Assembly: GCA_028718465.1 (NCBI GenBank)
Contig: JAQULX010000192.1
Location: forward strand, 1-6,066
Reading direction: 5' to 3'
DNA: 6,066 nt
From: Dehalococcoidales bacterium
GTDB lineage: Bacteria; Chloroflexota; Dehalococcoidia; Dehalococcoidales; UBA3254
Numbering within the stretch: the first letter of the stretch is position 1; each line of letters starts with the position of its first letter. The position numbers and the translations under genes were made by a program. Shown one piece after another: positions 1 to 5,591 of the stretch. The notes under the pieces are model-generated. The model saw only the letters and a list, made by a program, of their open reading frames with translations, was not told the DNA's origin and made no database searches.

Positions 1-872
1 TTTTGCCGGGCGACCCCATTTACATGCTGATGAGCATGACCGAAGTATCCAGTGCCTCGCTAGAGAAAAGTGAAGAGATAAGACGCGAGTATGGACTGGA
101 TCAGCCGATTATGGTCCAGTATTTCAATTGGCTGGTCAGTGTTTTCCATGGGGATTTCGGCATTTCAATAGTGCAGAAGCTTCCGGTTCTGAGCATGGTA
201 AAATCAGGTTTTCCCATAACACTCAATCTGGCCCTGCCGGCTTTTATCATCAGCATGCTGATCGGAGTTCCCGCCGGCATTATTTGCGCCATCCGGCGGG
301 GAAAATTTATCGATACGCTGGTGACCGTAATTGCTAACATAGGTATTACCATACCGGTATTCTGGTTGGGAATCATGCTCATTTATCTGTTTTCCACATA
401 TTACGGCTGGCTGCCTGTCCAGGGATATGTATCACCTTTTGAAGACCTTGGCGATAATATCCAGCACCTTATCCTGCCGATATTTTGCCTGAGTATTTTC
501 CCTCTCGCCGCCACGGCGCGTCAGGCCAGATCGAGTATGCTGGAGGTGATGCACCAGGACTATATTCGCACCGCCTGGTCGAAGGGGTTGCGGGAGCAAG
601 CGGTAGTCCTGAAACACGCTTTAAAAAATAGTTTCATTCCTGTGCTTACTCTGAGCGGAGTGTTGCTCAGCTATGCGATAGGCGGGTCGGTCCTGGTAGA
701 GATGGTCTTTAATATCCAGGGTGTCGGGCGAATGCTGGTTAATGCCGTGATGGGCCATGACTATCCGGTAGTACAGGGTTTTGTTCTATTTATTGCGATT
801 ATGGTACTGTTTATAAATATTTTGGTGGATATTTCCTATGGTTGGCTGGACCCGAGGATCAGATATGAATAA
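1..872 (+). CDS. dppB: Dipeptide/oligopeptide ABC transporter permease, DppB/OppB type (5'-truncated)
   Basis: Inner-membrane channel subunit of a peptide/nickel-type ABC importer (BPD_transp_1 family). The first full codon, at position 3, is TTG, but it is an internal Leu of the conserved LPGDP motif that follows the first membrane helix in DppB proteins. The real start and roughly 35-40 residues therefore lie upstream of the window. Numbering from that codon, hydrophobic membrane segments lie near 72-97, 105-130, 155-171, 211-235 and 258-281. The EAA loop that docks on the ATPase lies near 180-199 (EVMHQDYIRTAWSKGL), and the C-terminus carries the typical DYPVVQG and LDPRIRYE motifs. The stop codon TAA (870-872) sits inside the start region of the next permease gene, so the two are translationally coupled. 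The family is secure. The transported substrate (peptide, nickel, glutathione or another compound) cannot be read from a permease. Confidence 0.93.
   Translation, partial: LPGDPIYMLMSMTEVSSASLEKSEEIRREYGLDQPIMVQYFNWLVSVFHGDFGISIVQKLPVLSMVKSGFPITLNLALPAFIISMLIGVPAGIICAIRRGKFIDTLVTVIANIGITIPVFWLGIMLIYLFSTYYGWLPVQGYVSPFEDLGDNIQHLILPIFCLSIFPLAATARQARSSMLEVMHQDYIRTAWSKGLREQAVVLKHALKNSFIPVLTLSGVLLSYAIGGSVLVEMVFNIQGVGRMLVNAVMGHDYPVVQGFVLFIAIMVLFINILVDISYGWLDPRIRYE
854..858 (+). promoter_or_regulatory. Ribosome binding site that sets the dppC start
   Basis: GAGGA lies 6 nt before the ATG at 865, inside the last codons of dppB. It favours 865 over the in-frame ATG at 838, which would add nine residues (MVGWTRGSD) and has no comparable purine-rich site at good spacing. 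Confidence 0.7.
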
Positions 873-1779
873 AAGAGATATTCTGGTTTCTACAGGTGAT
901 ACAGTTATAGAGTCAATTCCGGAATCACATCGTACCCGCGAGCTGGAGCGGTTCCGCAGGATATTTTTGGGAAGGCCGGTGGTTATATTCGGTCTGATGG
1001 TGATATTTCTGCTGGTGATAGCAGCCATTTTCGCTCCCTGGCTGGCCCCTTATGATCCTTACAAACAGGATTTGGATCAGGCTTTGCTTCAGCCCGGCCT
1101 TGATCATCTTTTGGGTACGGATTCCCTGGGAAGGGATACTCTCAGCCGTTTAATCTTCGGTTCCAGGAATGCCATCATGGTCGGCGCCGTGTCCGTCGGC
1201 ATTGCCTCCATTTTAGGTATGATTATCGGTCTGATTGCAGGATACCTCGGAGGCTGGGTGCGCTCGATTTCCATGAGATTGATCGATACCCTTATGTGCT
1301 TCCCGATGATTTTACTGGCTCTGGTCATTGCAGCTCTGCTAGGGGGCGGCCTCCGTAACGTAATGATTGCATTGGGAATATCCCTGCTGCCCGGGTATGC
1401 CAGATTAATGTGCGGCCAGGTCATGTCTATTAAAGAAAATGATTATATAATGGCCGGTCATGCTACCGGGGTTTCGGCGATGCGATTAATGTTCCGGCAT
1501 ATTTTCCCGAACTGCCTGCCTCCGCTGATTGTGCTGATAACGATGCAGATAGGAGCGGCTATCCTTGCGGAAGCCGGACTGAGCTTTATCGGGGTTGGCA
1601 TTGAACTCCCGGCGGCAGCTTGGGGGTCCATGGTCAACAGCGGACGCGTCCACTTGCTGGATAATCCTATTCTGTCTTTTGCCCCCGGAGTGGCCATCAT
1701 GCTGGTAGTATTTAGCTTCAATATGGTCGGGGATGGATTGAGAGACTATCTAGACCCGAGGCTGAGAGGCCTTCTTTAG
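865..1779 (+). CDS. dppC: Dipeptide/oligopeptide ABC transporter permease, DppC/OppC type
   Basis: Second channel-forming permease, expected to pair with the DppB-like subunit encoded just upstream. With the start at 865 it has 304 residues, normal for the family. A polar cytoplasmic N-terminus (1-37) leads into the first membrane helix (about 38-60), which ends in the usual APWLAPYDP. Then comes the family hallmark HLLGTDSLGRDTLSRLIFGSR (near 82-102), several further helices, and the ATPase-docking EAA loop near 190-215 (KENDYIMAGHATGVS). After it come AEAGLSFIGVG and the C-terminal DGLRDYLDPR, both standard. The ATG overlaps the dppB stop in an 8-nt ATGAATAA arrangement. The expected DppD and DppF ATPase genes do not follow; hydrolase genes come next after a 45-nt gap, so the ATPases must be encoded upstream, further downstream or elsewhere. 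An in-frame ATG at 838 is an alternative start. Confidence 0.93.
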   Translation: MNKRDILVSTGDTVIESIPESHRTRELERFRRIFLGRPVVIFGLMVIFLLVIAAIFAPWLAPYDPYKQDLDQALLQPGLDHLLGTDSLGRDTLSRLIFGSRNAIMVGAVSVGIASILGMIIGLIAGYLGGWVRSISMRLIDTLMCFPMILLALVIAALLGGGLRNVMIALGISLLPGYARLMCGQVMSIKENDYIMAGHATGVSAMRLMFRHIFPNCLPPLIVLITMQIGAAILAEAGLSFIGVGIELPAAAWGSMVNSGRVHLLDNPILSFAPGVAIMLVVFSFNMVGDGLRDYLDPRLRGLL

Positions 1780-1796
1780 AATCCCAAATACGGGAA

Positions 1797-1823
1797 ATGA
1801 ATATACCTGAGGAGAATACCTGA
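1797..1823 (+). other. Possible 8-codon upstream mini-ORF
   Basis: ATG at 1797 opens a reading frame for MNIPEENT that ends in TGA at 1821-1823, one base before the ATG at 1825. It spans the ribosome binding site of the next gene, so if translated it could couple or attenuate that gene. Its own upstream purines (GGGAA) touch the ATG and make a poor ribosome site, so chance is quite likely. Confidence 0.15.
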
Positions 1824-1824
1824 G
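1803..1824 (+). repeat. 9-nt direct repeat abutting the start codon of the first Ntn hydrolase
   Basis: ATACCTGAG occurs at 1803-1811 and again at 1816-1824 with 4 nt between, and the second copy touches the ATG at 1825. The Shine-Dalgarno GAGGAG (1809-1814) is formed by the end of the first copy plus the spacer, 10 nt before the ATG, slightly longer than the 6-7 nt used by the other genes here. The repeat is certain; a role in translation or regulation is not shown. Confidence 0.6.
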
Positions 1825-3495
1825 ATGAGTAAAGATTGTGTTTCCATTCCTGAGATAGAATTCAGCAACGGAGTCCCGCTGGTCCCGAATGTCTGCCCGG
1901 TGATCTTGTTAAGCGGTTCGGACTATGACATGGGATATCAATATACACAGCAGCTATGCCAGATATTTGGATCGTGGATACTGGAGAAGCAGCAGCGCCA
2001 GCTGGCCGGTAATGAAATTACTGATCTGAAGGCTTACCAGTCTCATCTGGAGAAACATACGCCGGAATTTATGGACATATTCAGAGGAATGGCTGCTGCG
2101 GCGGCGGATGCGGGCATACCTGTAACCTTTGATGAAGTACTGGCCAACCATACCCTGGACTTCGGTGGATATCCGGTCTTTCCGGACATCCATCCTGCCG
2201 CGGAACAAAAGGAGAATACCAGGGGTGACGACTGCAGTGGCTTTGCCGCCTGGGGAAGCGCTACCAGAGAAAGAAAGCTTATTTGCGGCGCCTCGGCTGA
2301 CCATGATACTCGGACGGAACTGGTGGTTATGGTACTCCCGGAGAAGGGCAATAAATATATATACCGGACGAGTCACCCTGCCACTCACAGCATTCACCCG
2401 GGTATGAATAATCGGGGACTGGCATATGTCCACCATGGTTCGGGTTTATACGGCAAGGATGAACCCGGGACCGGTGTTCCGGATATTCTTTCAGCACAGC
2501 ACACTCTGCGGTTTGCCAGTAATGCGGATGAGGCTTCGGAGATGCAGTTGGCCTATCCCCACGGTATTCGCGCGTCTGGCCTCTGGGCGGATAAGGGCGG
2601 CAGGGCCCTGGTTCTGGAGTGCCGGAATCCGCAAACAGTGAGAAGACCCGGAGACAACGGTGAGCGTGACTTCCTTTACGTCACTAATAATTCTCTGAAC
2701 CCGGACCTGAAACATTTATTGGAAAACCATTTTGGTTGGGAGCTTCTTTATATTCCTCACGGTGGCTGGAACACCGACGATATGAACTCGGTGCGCCGGA
2801 ACCTCTGCATGTGGAATGCCCTGCATAATTATCACGGCGATATCGATCTGGATTTCGTCAAGATGCTATGGCGTTTGCCGAGCCGACCACCGGATTATCC
2901 CTCCCTCGAAGAAGCAGAAAACGCTCTATACCGGACTAAAGGTCTGGGGTGGGATACGCATATCAATAACCTGGCCAACGGAATGGTAGGAATAATGCAG
3001 CCGGACGATGGTGATAAGGGCTTATATCACGCCTGCGCGGGGCCTGCCGGCCGGCAGGCTGAGCCGCTGACGGCAGGATGGCACTACTATCCCATAAAAG
3101 CTACTCACACTTTCTTCGAAATACAACTGGCTGCCAGTCCGGTTGAGATAGCTGGCGCCGCCAGGATGCGCGCTAAGTATGATCTCTATGATGCTAATCG
3201 GGAGCTGAGAAAGCTGACCTGTAGAGATGTCCCCTATGCATCCCTGGATGCTATATTCAATCAGGCCGCCACCGAAATACAGAAAGGTGAGTATTATCTG
3301 GGACTCAATAAAGGCGCCAGCGGCAGCGCATCGGTCTGCTATCTGGCAAAGGCAGTGAGGGCTTTTACCAGATGTCAGGCATATGCAAGGCAGGTCTTCG
3401 AGTCTCTGATACCCCCGGCATCCAAACCCACCGATATCGGCCTGGGGGAGTGGTTTGGTGAAGGGGGAAAATGGGAGAGCTATCCATCCCGTTAA
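1825..3495 (+). CDS. Ntn hydrolase of the AAT / C45 type (autoproteolytic acyltransferase or amide hydrolase), long pro-segment
   Basis: Likely an N-terminal-nucleophile amidohydrolase of the acyl-CoA:6-aminopenicillanate acyltransferase family, which cleaves or transfers acyl groups at linear amide bonds after self-cleavage. The core starts at Asp-Asp-Cys137-Ser-Gly-Phe-Ala-Ala-Trp-Gly, the usual nucleophile context; cutting before Cys137 would give chains of about 136 and 420 residues. Further markers are Asp159 (Cys+22) in GASADHD, PEKGNKY at 172-178, GMNNRGLAYV near 193-202, and Asn288 in VTNNSLNP, which matches the family TNH position. The residue before Cys is Asp, not the Gly of the fungal acyltransferase. 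The 136-residue pro-segment lacks a signal peptide or membrane helix, so a cytoplasmic location is expected. At 556 residues it is longer than the fungal enzyme (about 357). Start: ATG 1825 with GAGGAG at 1809-1814. The substrate is unknown. A phospholipase-B-like or peptidase role is the main alternative. Confidence 0.78.
   Translation: MSKDCVSIPEIEFSNGVPLVPNVCPVILLSGSDYDMGYQYTQQLCQIFGSWILEKQQRQLAGNEITDLKAYQSHLEKHTPEFMDIFRGMAAAAADAGIPVTFDEVLANHTLDFGGYPVFPDIHPAAEQKENTRGDDCSGFAAWGSATRERKLICGASADHDTRTELVVMVLPEKGNKYIYRTSHPATHSIHPGMNNRGLAYVHHGSGLYGKDEPGTGVPDILSAQHTLRFASNADEASEMQLAYPHGIRASGLWADKGGRALVLECRNPQTVRRPGDNGERDFLYVTNNSLNPDLKHLLENHFGWELLYIPHGGWNTDDMNSVRRNLCMWNALHNYHGDIDLDFVKMLWRLPSRPPDYPSLEEAENALYRTKGLGWDTHINNLANGMVGIMQPDDGDKGLYHACAGPAGRQAEPLTAGWHYYPIKATHTFFEIQLAASPVEIAGAARMRAKYDLYDANRELRKLTCRDVPYASLDAIFNQAATEIQKGEYYLGLNKGASGSASVCYLAKAVRAFTRCQAYARQVFESLIPPASKPTDIGLGEWFGEGGKWESYPSR
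3042..3059. repeat. 18-bp perfect palindrome inside the first Ntn hydrolase gene
   Basis: GCCTGCCGG is followed directly by its exact reverse complement CCGGCAGGC, with no loop. The DNA encodes part of a Gly-Pro-Ala-Gly-Arg-Gln-Ala stretch. With no loop and no T-run it is not a standard terminator; it may be a chance product of GC-rich codons. Confidence 0.6.
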
Positions 3496-3555
3496 TTTGC
3501 CCTGAAGAGGTAGAACGGGGAAATAATATTTTCGAATAAAGAAAGGAGAATTGCA
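3496..3555 (+). other. Short intergenic gap with the Shine-Dalgarno site for the GTG-started gene
   Basis: This 60-nt gap is the longest in the window. AAAGGAG at 3542-3548 lies 7 nt before the GTG at 3556 and is the strongest support for that non-ATG start. The rest is A/T-rich with no inverted repeat able to form a terminator, and no convincing -35/-10 pair, so read-through from the upstream gene is expected. Confidence 0.75.
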
Positions 3556-4824
3556 GTGGACCATACCGGATTCACACCTGCATCAGGAACAAAAAAGGCG
3601 GCATTGGGAAGCGGCTGCACGGAAGCCTTTGTTATCGGGTTAACTGCCTTGACGGGAAATATGAATGGACAGTGTGTAGATAGCCAGCCGGGCATGTGGC
3701 CGGGCTTCATCAGGTTAGTTACTCCTGAAAAGGGGAACAGATACCTCATGGTCGGTGACGACGGTTTTTTTGGCCTGCTGAATGAAAAAGGAGTGGCCTT
3801 GTCCGGGGGATTTCGGCCCGCCCGGGCATTCCCTCCGTGCCCGGGCAACCCGGAATACCGTACTCATGCCGAGAGGCTGAGAATAGCTAACAGCGCCGTG
3901 GAATTCGTGAAGGATTGGTCGGAAGACTATACCCGGTATGGGAGTCCAATGGGCAGTAACTGCACTCTGGTTGTCGACACTAAAGAAGGCTACTGCCTGG
4001 AAGGAGCGAATTTTGTATATGGAGATCCGGCGAACCACGCTGTCCACGGCCCGATGACCGACCAGGTTTTCGTCTCCGGCAATTTCTTTATTTCCAGGAG
4101 GCTGAAAGCCCAGGCCGAGGCAGGTATAGGCGCCGGTTATAACCGGGCCAAGAGGTTGTGGAAGCTGCTCATAGACCGGCAGTATGACTGCTGCGTGATG
4201 CATCCGTCTCCACCTTCGCATGGAGGAGGCATTACCCTGCCCTATTTTATGAAGTGCTTGAGGGATCATGGTAATGTTTCTCCAGAAGAAGGCCGGATGA
4301 GTTGTTACCTGGCGGAGGAAAGAGGAGATGAGGCCTTGTGTTGTCACGGCATATTCGAGTACACCACCAATGCCTTCTTCGCCGTTGCCCGGACGGACCA
4401 TACGGATTTGTTTAGCTGTGAATGGATCACGCCGAACCAGCCGTGCATGTCGCCATTTTTACCTGTATATATCGGTATTAATGAGGTCCCCAGGGCATTG
4501 GGAACAACCGAAGCTTTTGAGCTGTTTGAGAACTTACGGGCAGCCCTCGATTGCCACCCGGAATACCGGGAACAGATTACTCAGCACTGGACGCTTTTTG
4601 AGATACGCACTGTTGAGGAAAGCTACTCCCTGGAGCTCCAGGCTGCCAGGTTTGCCGATGATGGAAACATAGAAGGAGCCAGAAGGCTCTTGACCGGGTT
4701 CGTCACCCAAAAGACTGATATAGCTATGGCAGTGGGCCGCCAGATGCTTGAATTTCTTAACGGCCTGCCGATCCTGAGAAAAACAGCAGAGGCAAGCTCG
4801 TGTCGGATTAATAATTTGCCTTAA
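3556..4824 (+). CDS. Second Ntn hydrolase, C45/C69-like, with a very short pro-segment
   Basis: A 422-residue predicted N-terminal-nucleophile hydrolase, distantly related to the gene before it. Gly20-Cys21-Thr22 is the likely self-cleavage site and nucleophile. Asp42 (Cys+21) lies in GQCVDSQP, PEKGNRY at 57-63, LLNEKGVALSGG near 74-85, SNCTLVVDTKEGYCLEGAN in the middle, and VSGNFF with Asn176. These match the markers of the 556-residue neighbour at nearly the same distance from Cys. Only 20 residues precede Cys21, against 136 in the neighbour. The second half (TPNQPCMSPFLPVYIG) recalls C69 dipeptidases, so the choice between C45-like amidase/acyltransferase and C69-like dipeptidase is open. 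No signal peptide is visible. It contains about 15 cysteines, which would suit a reducing cytoplasm. The start is GTG, supported by AAAGGAG 7 nt upstream; no in-frame ATG exists before the nucleophile. Substrate unknown. Confidence 0.72.
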   Translation: MDHTGFTPASGTKKAALGSGCTEAFVIGLTALTGNMNGQCVDSQPGMWPGFIRLVTPEKGNRYLMVGDDGFFGLLNEKGVALSGGFRPARAFPPCPGNPEYRTHAERLRIANSAVEFVKDWSEDYTRYGSPMGSNCTLVVDTKEGYCLEGANFVYGDPANHAVHGPMTDQVFVSGNFFISRRLKAQAEAGIGAGYNRAKRLWKLLIDRQYDCCVMHPSPPSHGGGITLPYFMKCLRDHGNVSPEEGRMSCYLAEERGDEALCCHGIFEYTTNAFFAVARTDHTDLFSCEWITPNQPCMSPFLPVYIGINEVPRALGTTEAFELFENLRAALDCHPEYREQITQHWTLFEIRTVEESYSLELQAARFADDGNIEGARRLLTGFVTQKTDIAMAVGRQMLEFLNGLPILRKTAEASSCRINNLP

Positions 4825-4831
4825 TAAGGAG
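4825..4831 (+). promoter_or_regulatory. Ribosome binding site that sets the cysteine hydrolase start
   Basis: TAAGGAG begins directly after the preceding stop codon and ends 7 nt before the ATG at 4839. It sits only 1 nt from the in-frame TTG at 4833, which rules that codon out as a likely start. The gap between the two genes is just 14 nt. Confidence 0.8.
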
Positions 4832-4838
4832 ATTGGCC

Positions 4839-5561
4839 ATGTCAGAAAATAACTTAAATTCAAATACTGGCGGTAACGCAAATATATTCACAGTGGAGTT
4901 TGATGTCAATCCTCATTCAACCGCACTGGTTATTATTGATATGCAAAAAAATGGAATTTGTGCGGATTTTGGCCTTGGCCGGATGTGGTTGGAAAATATT
5001 CCTGATCAGGCTGAATACTGGTTTTCGCGGTTGCGTACACTGGTAGTGCCTAATATTCAGAAACTTTTAATGTACTTCAGAGCCAGACAGTACAGAGTCA
5101 TCTTTATCCGGGTGGGTCCTTATTTACCGGACGGGAGCGATATGATTGAACGCCGGCGTTTGCGTGAGGAGACTGCTAAACGCATGATGGGTCTCGACCG
5201 TCTTTTTAAATTGGGCAGCCCGGAACTGGAAATAATAGATGAGCTGAAACCTGTTGCCGGAGAGCTTGTCATCGACAAGAACTCAGCCAGCGCATTCAAT
5301 TCATCTAACATCGACCAGTTGCTGCATAATCTGGGAATCGACAGCCTGGTCCTGACCGGAGTAGCTACTAATGCCTGTGTTGAAACAACAGCCCGTGATG
5401 CAGCTGACCGCGGTTACAAATGTATCCTGGTAGACGATGCCTGTGCTACTTTTCACGGTCAGGATGTTCATGATATGACTATGCGGAATTTCAGCGCATT
5501 GTTTGGAAAGGTCATGAAAACTGAAGGGGTTATTCAATCGTTTGACGGTAAATATCAGTAA
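4839..5561 (+). CDS. Isochorismatase-like cysteine hydrolase
   Basis: A 240-residue cytoplasmic hydrolase of the isochorismatase-like superfamily, whose members with this triad (N-carbamoylsarcosine amidase, nicotinamidase, biuret hydrolase, RutB) cleave amide or carbamoyl C-N bonds through a cysteine thioester. The full triad is visible: Asp34 in ALVIIDMQ, Lys147 in LVIDKNSASAF, and Cys180 in LVLTGVATNACVETTARDA, which also carries the segment expected to hold the family's cis-peptide. The nucleophile means it is a hydrolase, not an isochorismate lyase-type member that lacks Cys. The KxxxSAF pattern resembles the RutB/carbamoylsarcosine amidase branch more than nicotinamidases, and no clear metal-binding Asp-x-His motif of nicotinamidases stands out. 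A polar, Asn-rich stretch (2-15) precedes the fold. It sits 14 nt after one hydrolase gene and 30 nt before another, so co-expression is likely. Its exact substrate is unknown. Confidence 0.88.
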   Translation: MSENNLNSNTGGNANIFTVEFDVNPHSTALVIIDMQKNGICADFGLGRMWLENIPDQAEYWFSRLRTLVVPNIQKLLMYFRARQYRVIFIRVGPYLPDGSDMIERRRLREETAKRMMGLDRLFKLGSPELEIIDELKPVAGELVIDKNSASAFNSSNIDQLLHNLGIDSLVLTGVATNACVETTARDAADRGYKCILVDDACATFHGQDVHDMTMRNFSALFGKVMKTEGVIQSFDGKYQ

Positions 5562-5579
5562 TTATTTAAACTTTTTGAT

Positions 5580-5584
5580 GAGGA
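5580..5584 (+). promoter_or_regulatory. Ribosome binding site of the carboxylesterase
   Basis: GAGGA lies 7 nt before the ATG at 5592. A second ATG follows immediately at 5595, so the protein begins Met-Met; the 5592 start has the better spacing. The 30-nt gap before this gene is A/T-rich with no terminator. Confidence 0.65.
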
Positions 5585-5591
5585 TTTTTCA

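Noticed and set aside
1782..1795. Inverted repeat TCCC...GGGA after dppC as a terminator
   Set aside because: The stem has only 4 bp and no following T-run.
1954..2436. 160-codon open frame on the minus strand
   Set aside because: It is antisense to the nucleophile region of the first Ntn hydrolase and its translation resembles no family.
3497..3530. Possible promoter in the 60-nt gap before the second Ntn hydrolase
   Set aside because: TTGCCC is followed by an A/T-rich AATAAT-like stretch, but the spacing (about 19 nt) and the -10 match are poor; operon read-through explains expression equally well.
3022..3564. 180-codon open frame on the minus strand across the gene junction
   Set aside because: It is antisense to the conserved end of the first Ntn hydrolase and to the ribosome site of the next gene, with no family motif.
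4133..4146. 14-bp palindrome CCGGTTATAACCGG in the second Ntn hydrolase
   Set aside because: A palindrome of this length is expected by chance at about 0.4 per 6 kb, and it lies within well-defined coding sequence.
3715..4401. 228-codon open frame on the minus strand
   Set aside because: It lies wholly opposite the second Ntn hydrolase, whose motifs are clear, has no recognisable domain, and reads as a composition-driven shadow.
3848..4568. 13-nt repeat ACCCGGAATACCG at 3848-3860 and 4556-4568
   Set aside because: Both copies are in frame and encode Pro-Glu-Tyr-Arg; the flanks do not match, so shared codon choice or chance explains it better than a mobile or structural repeat.
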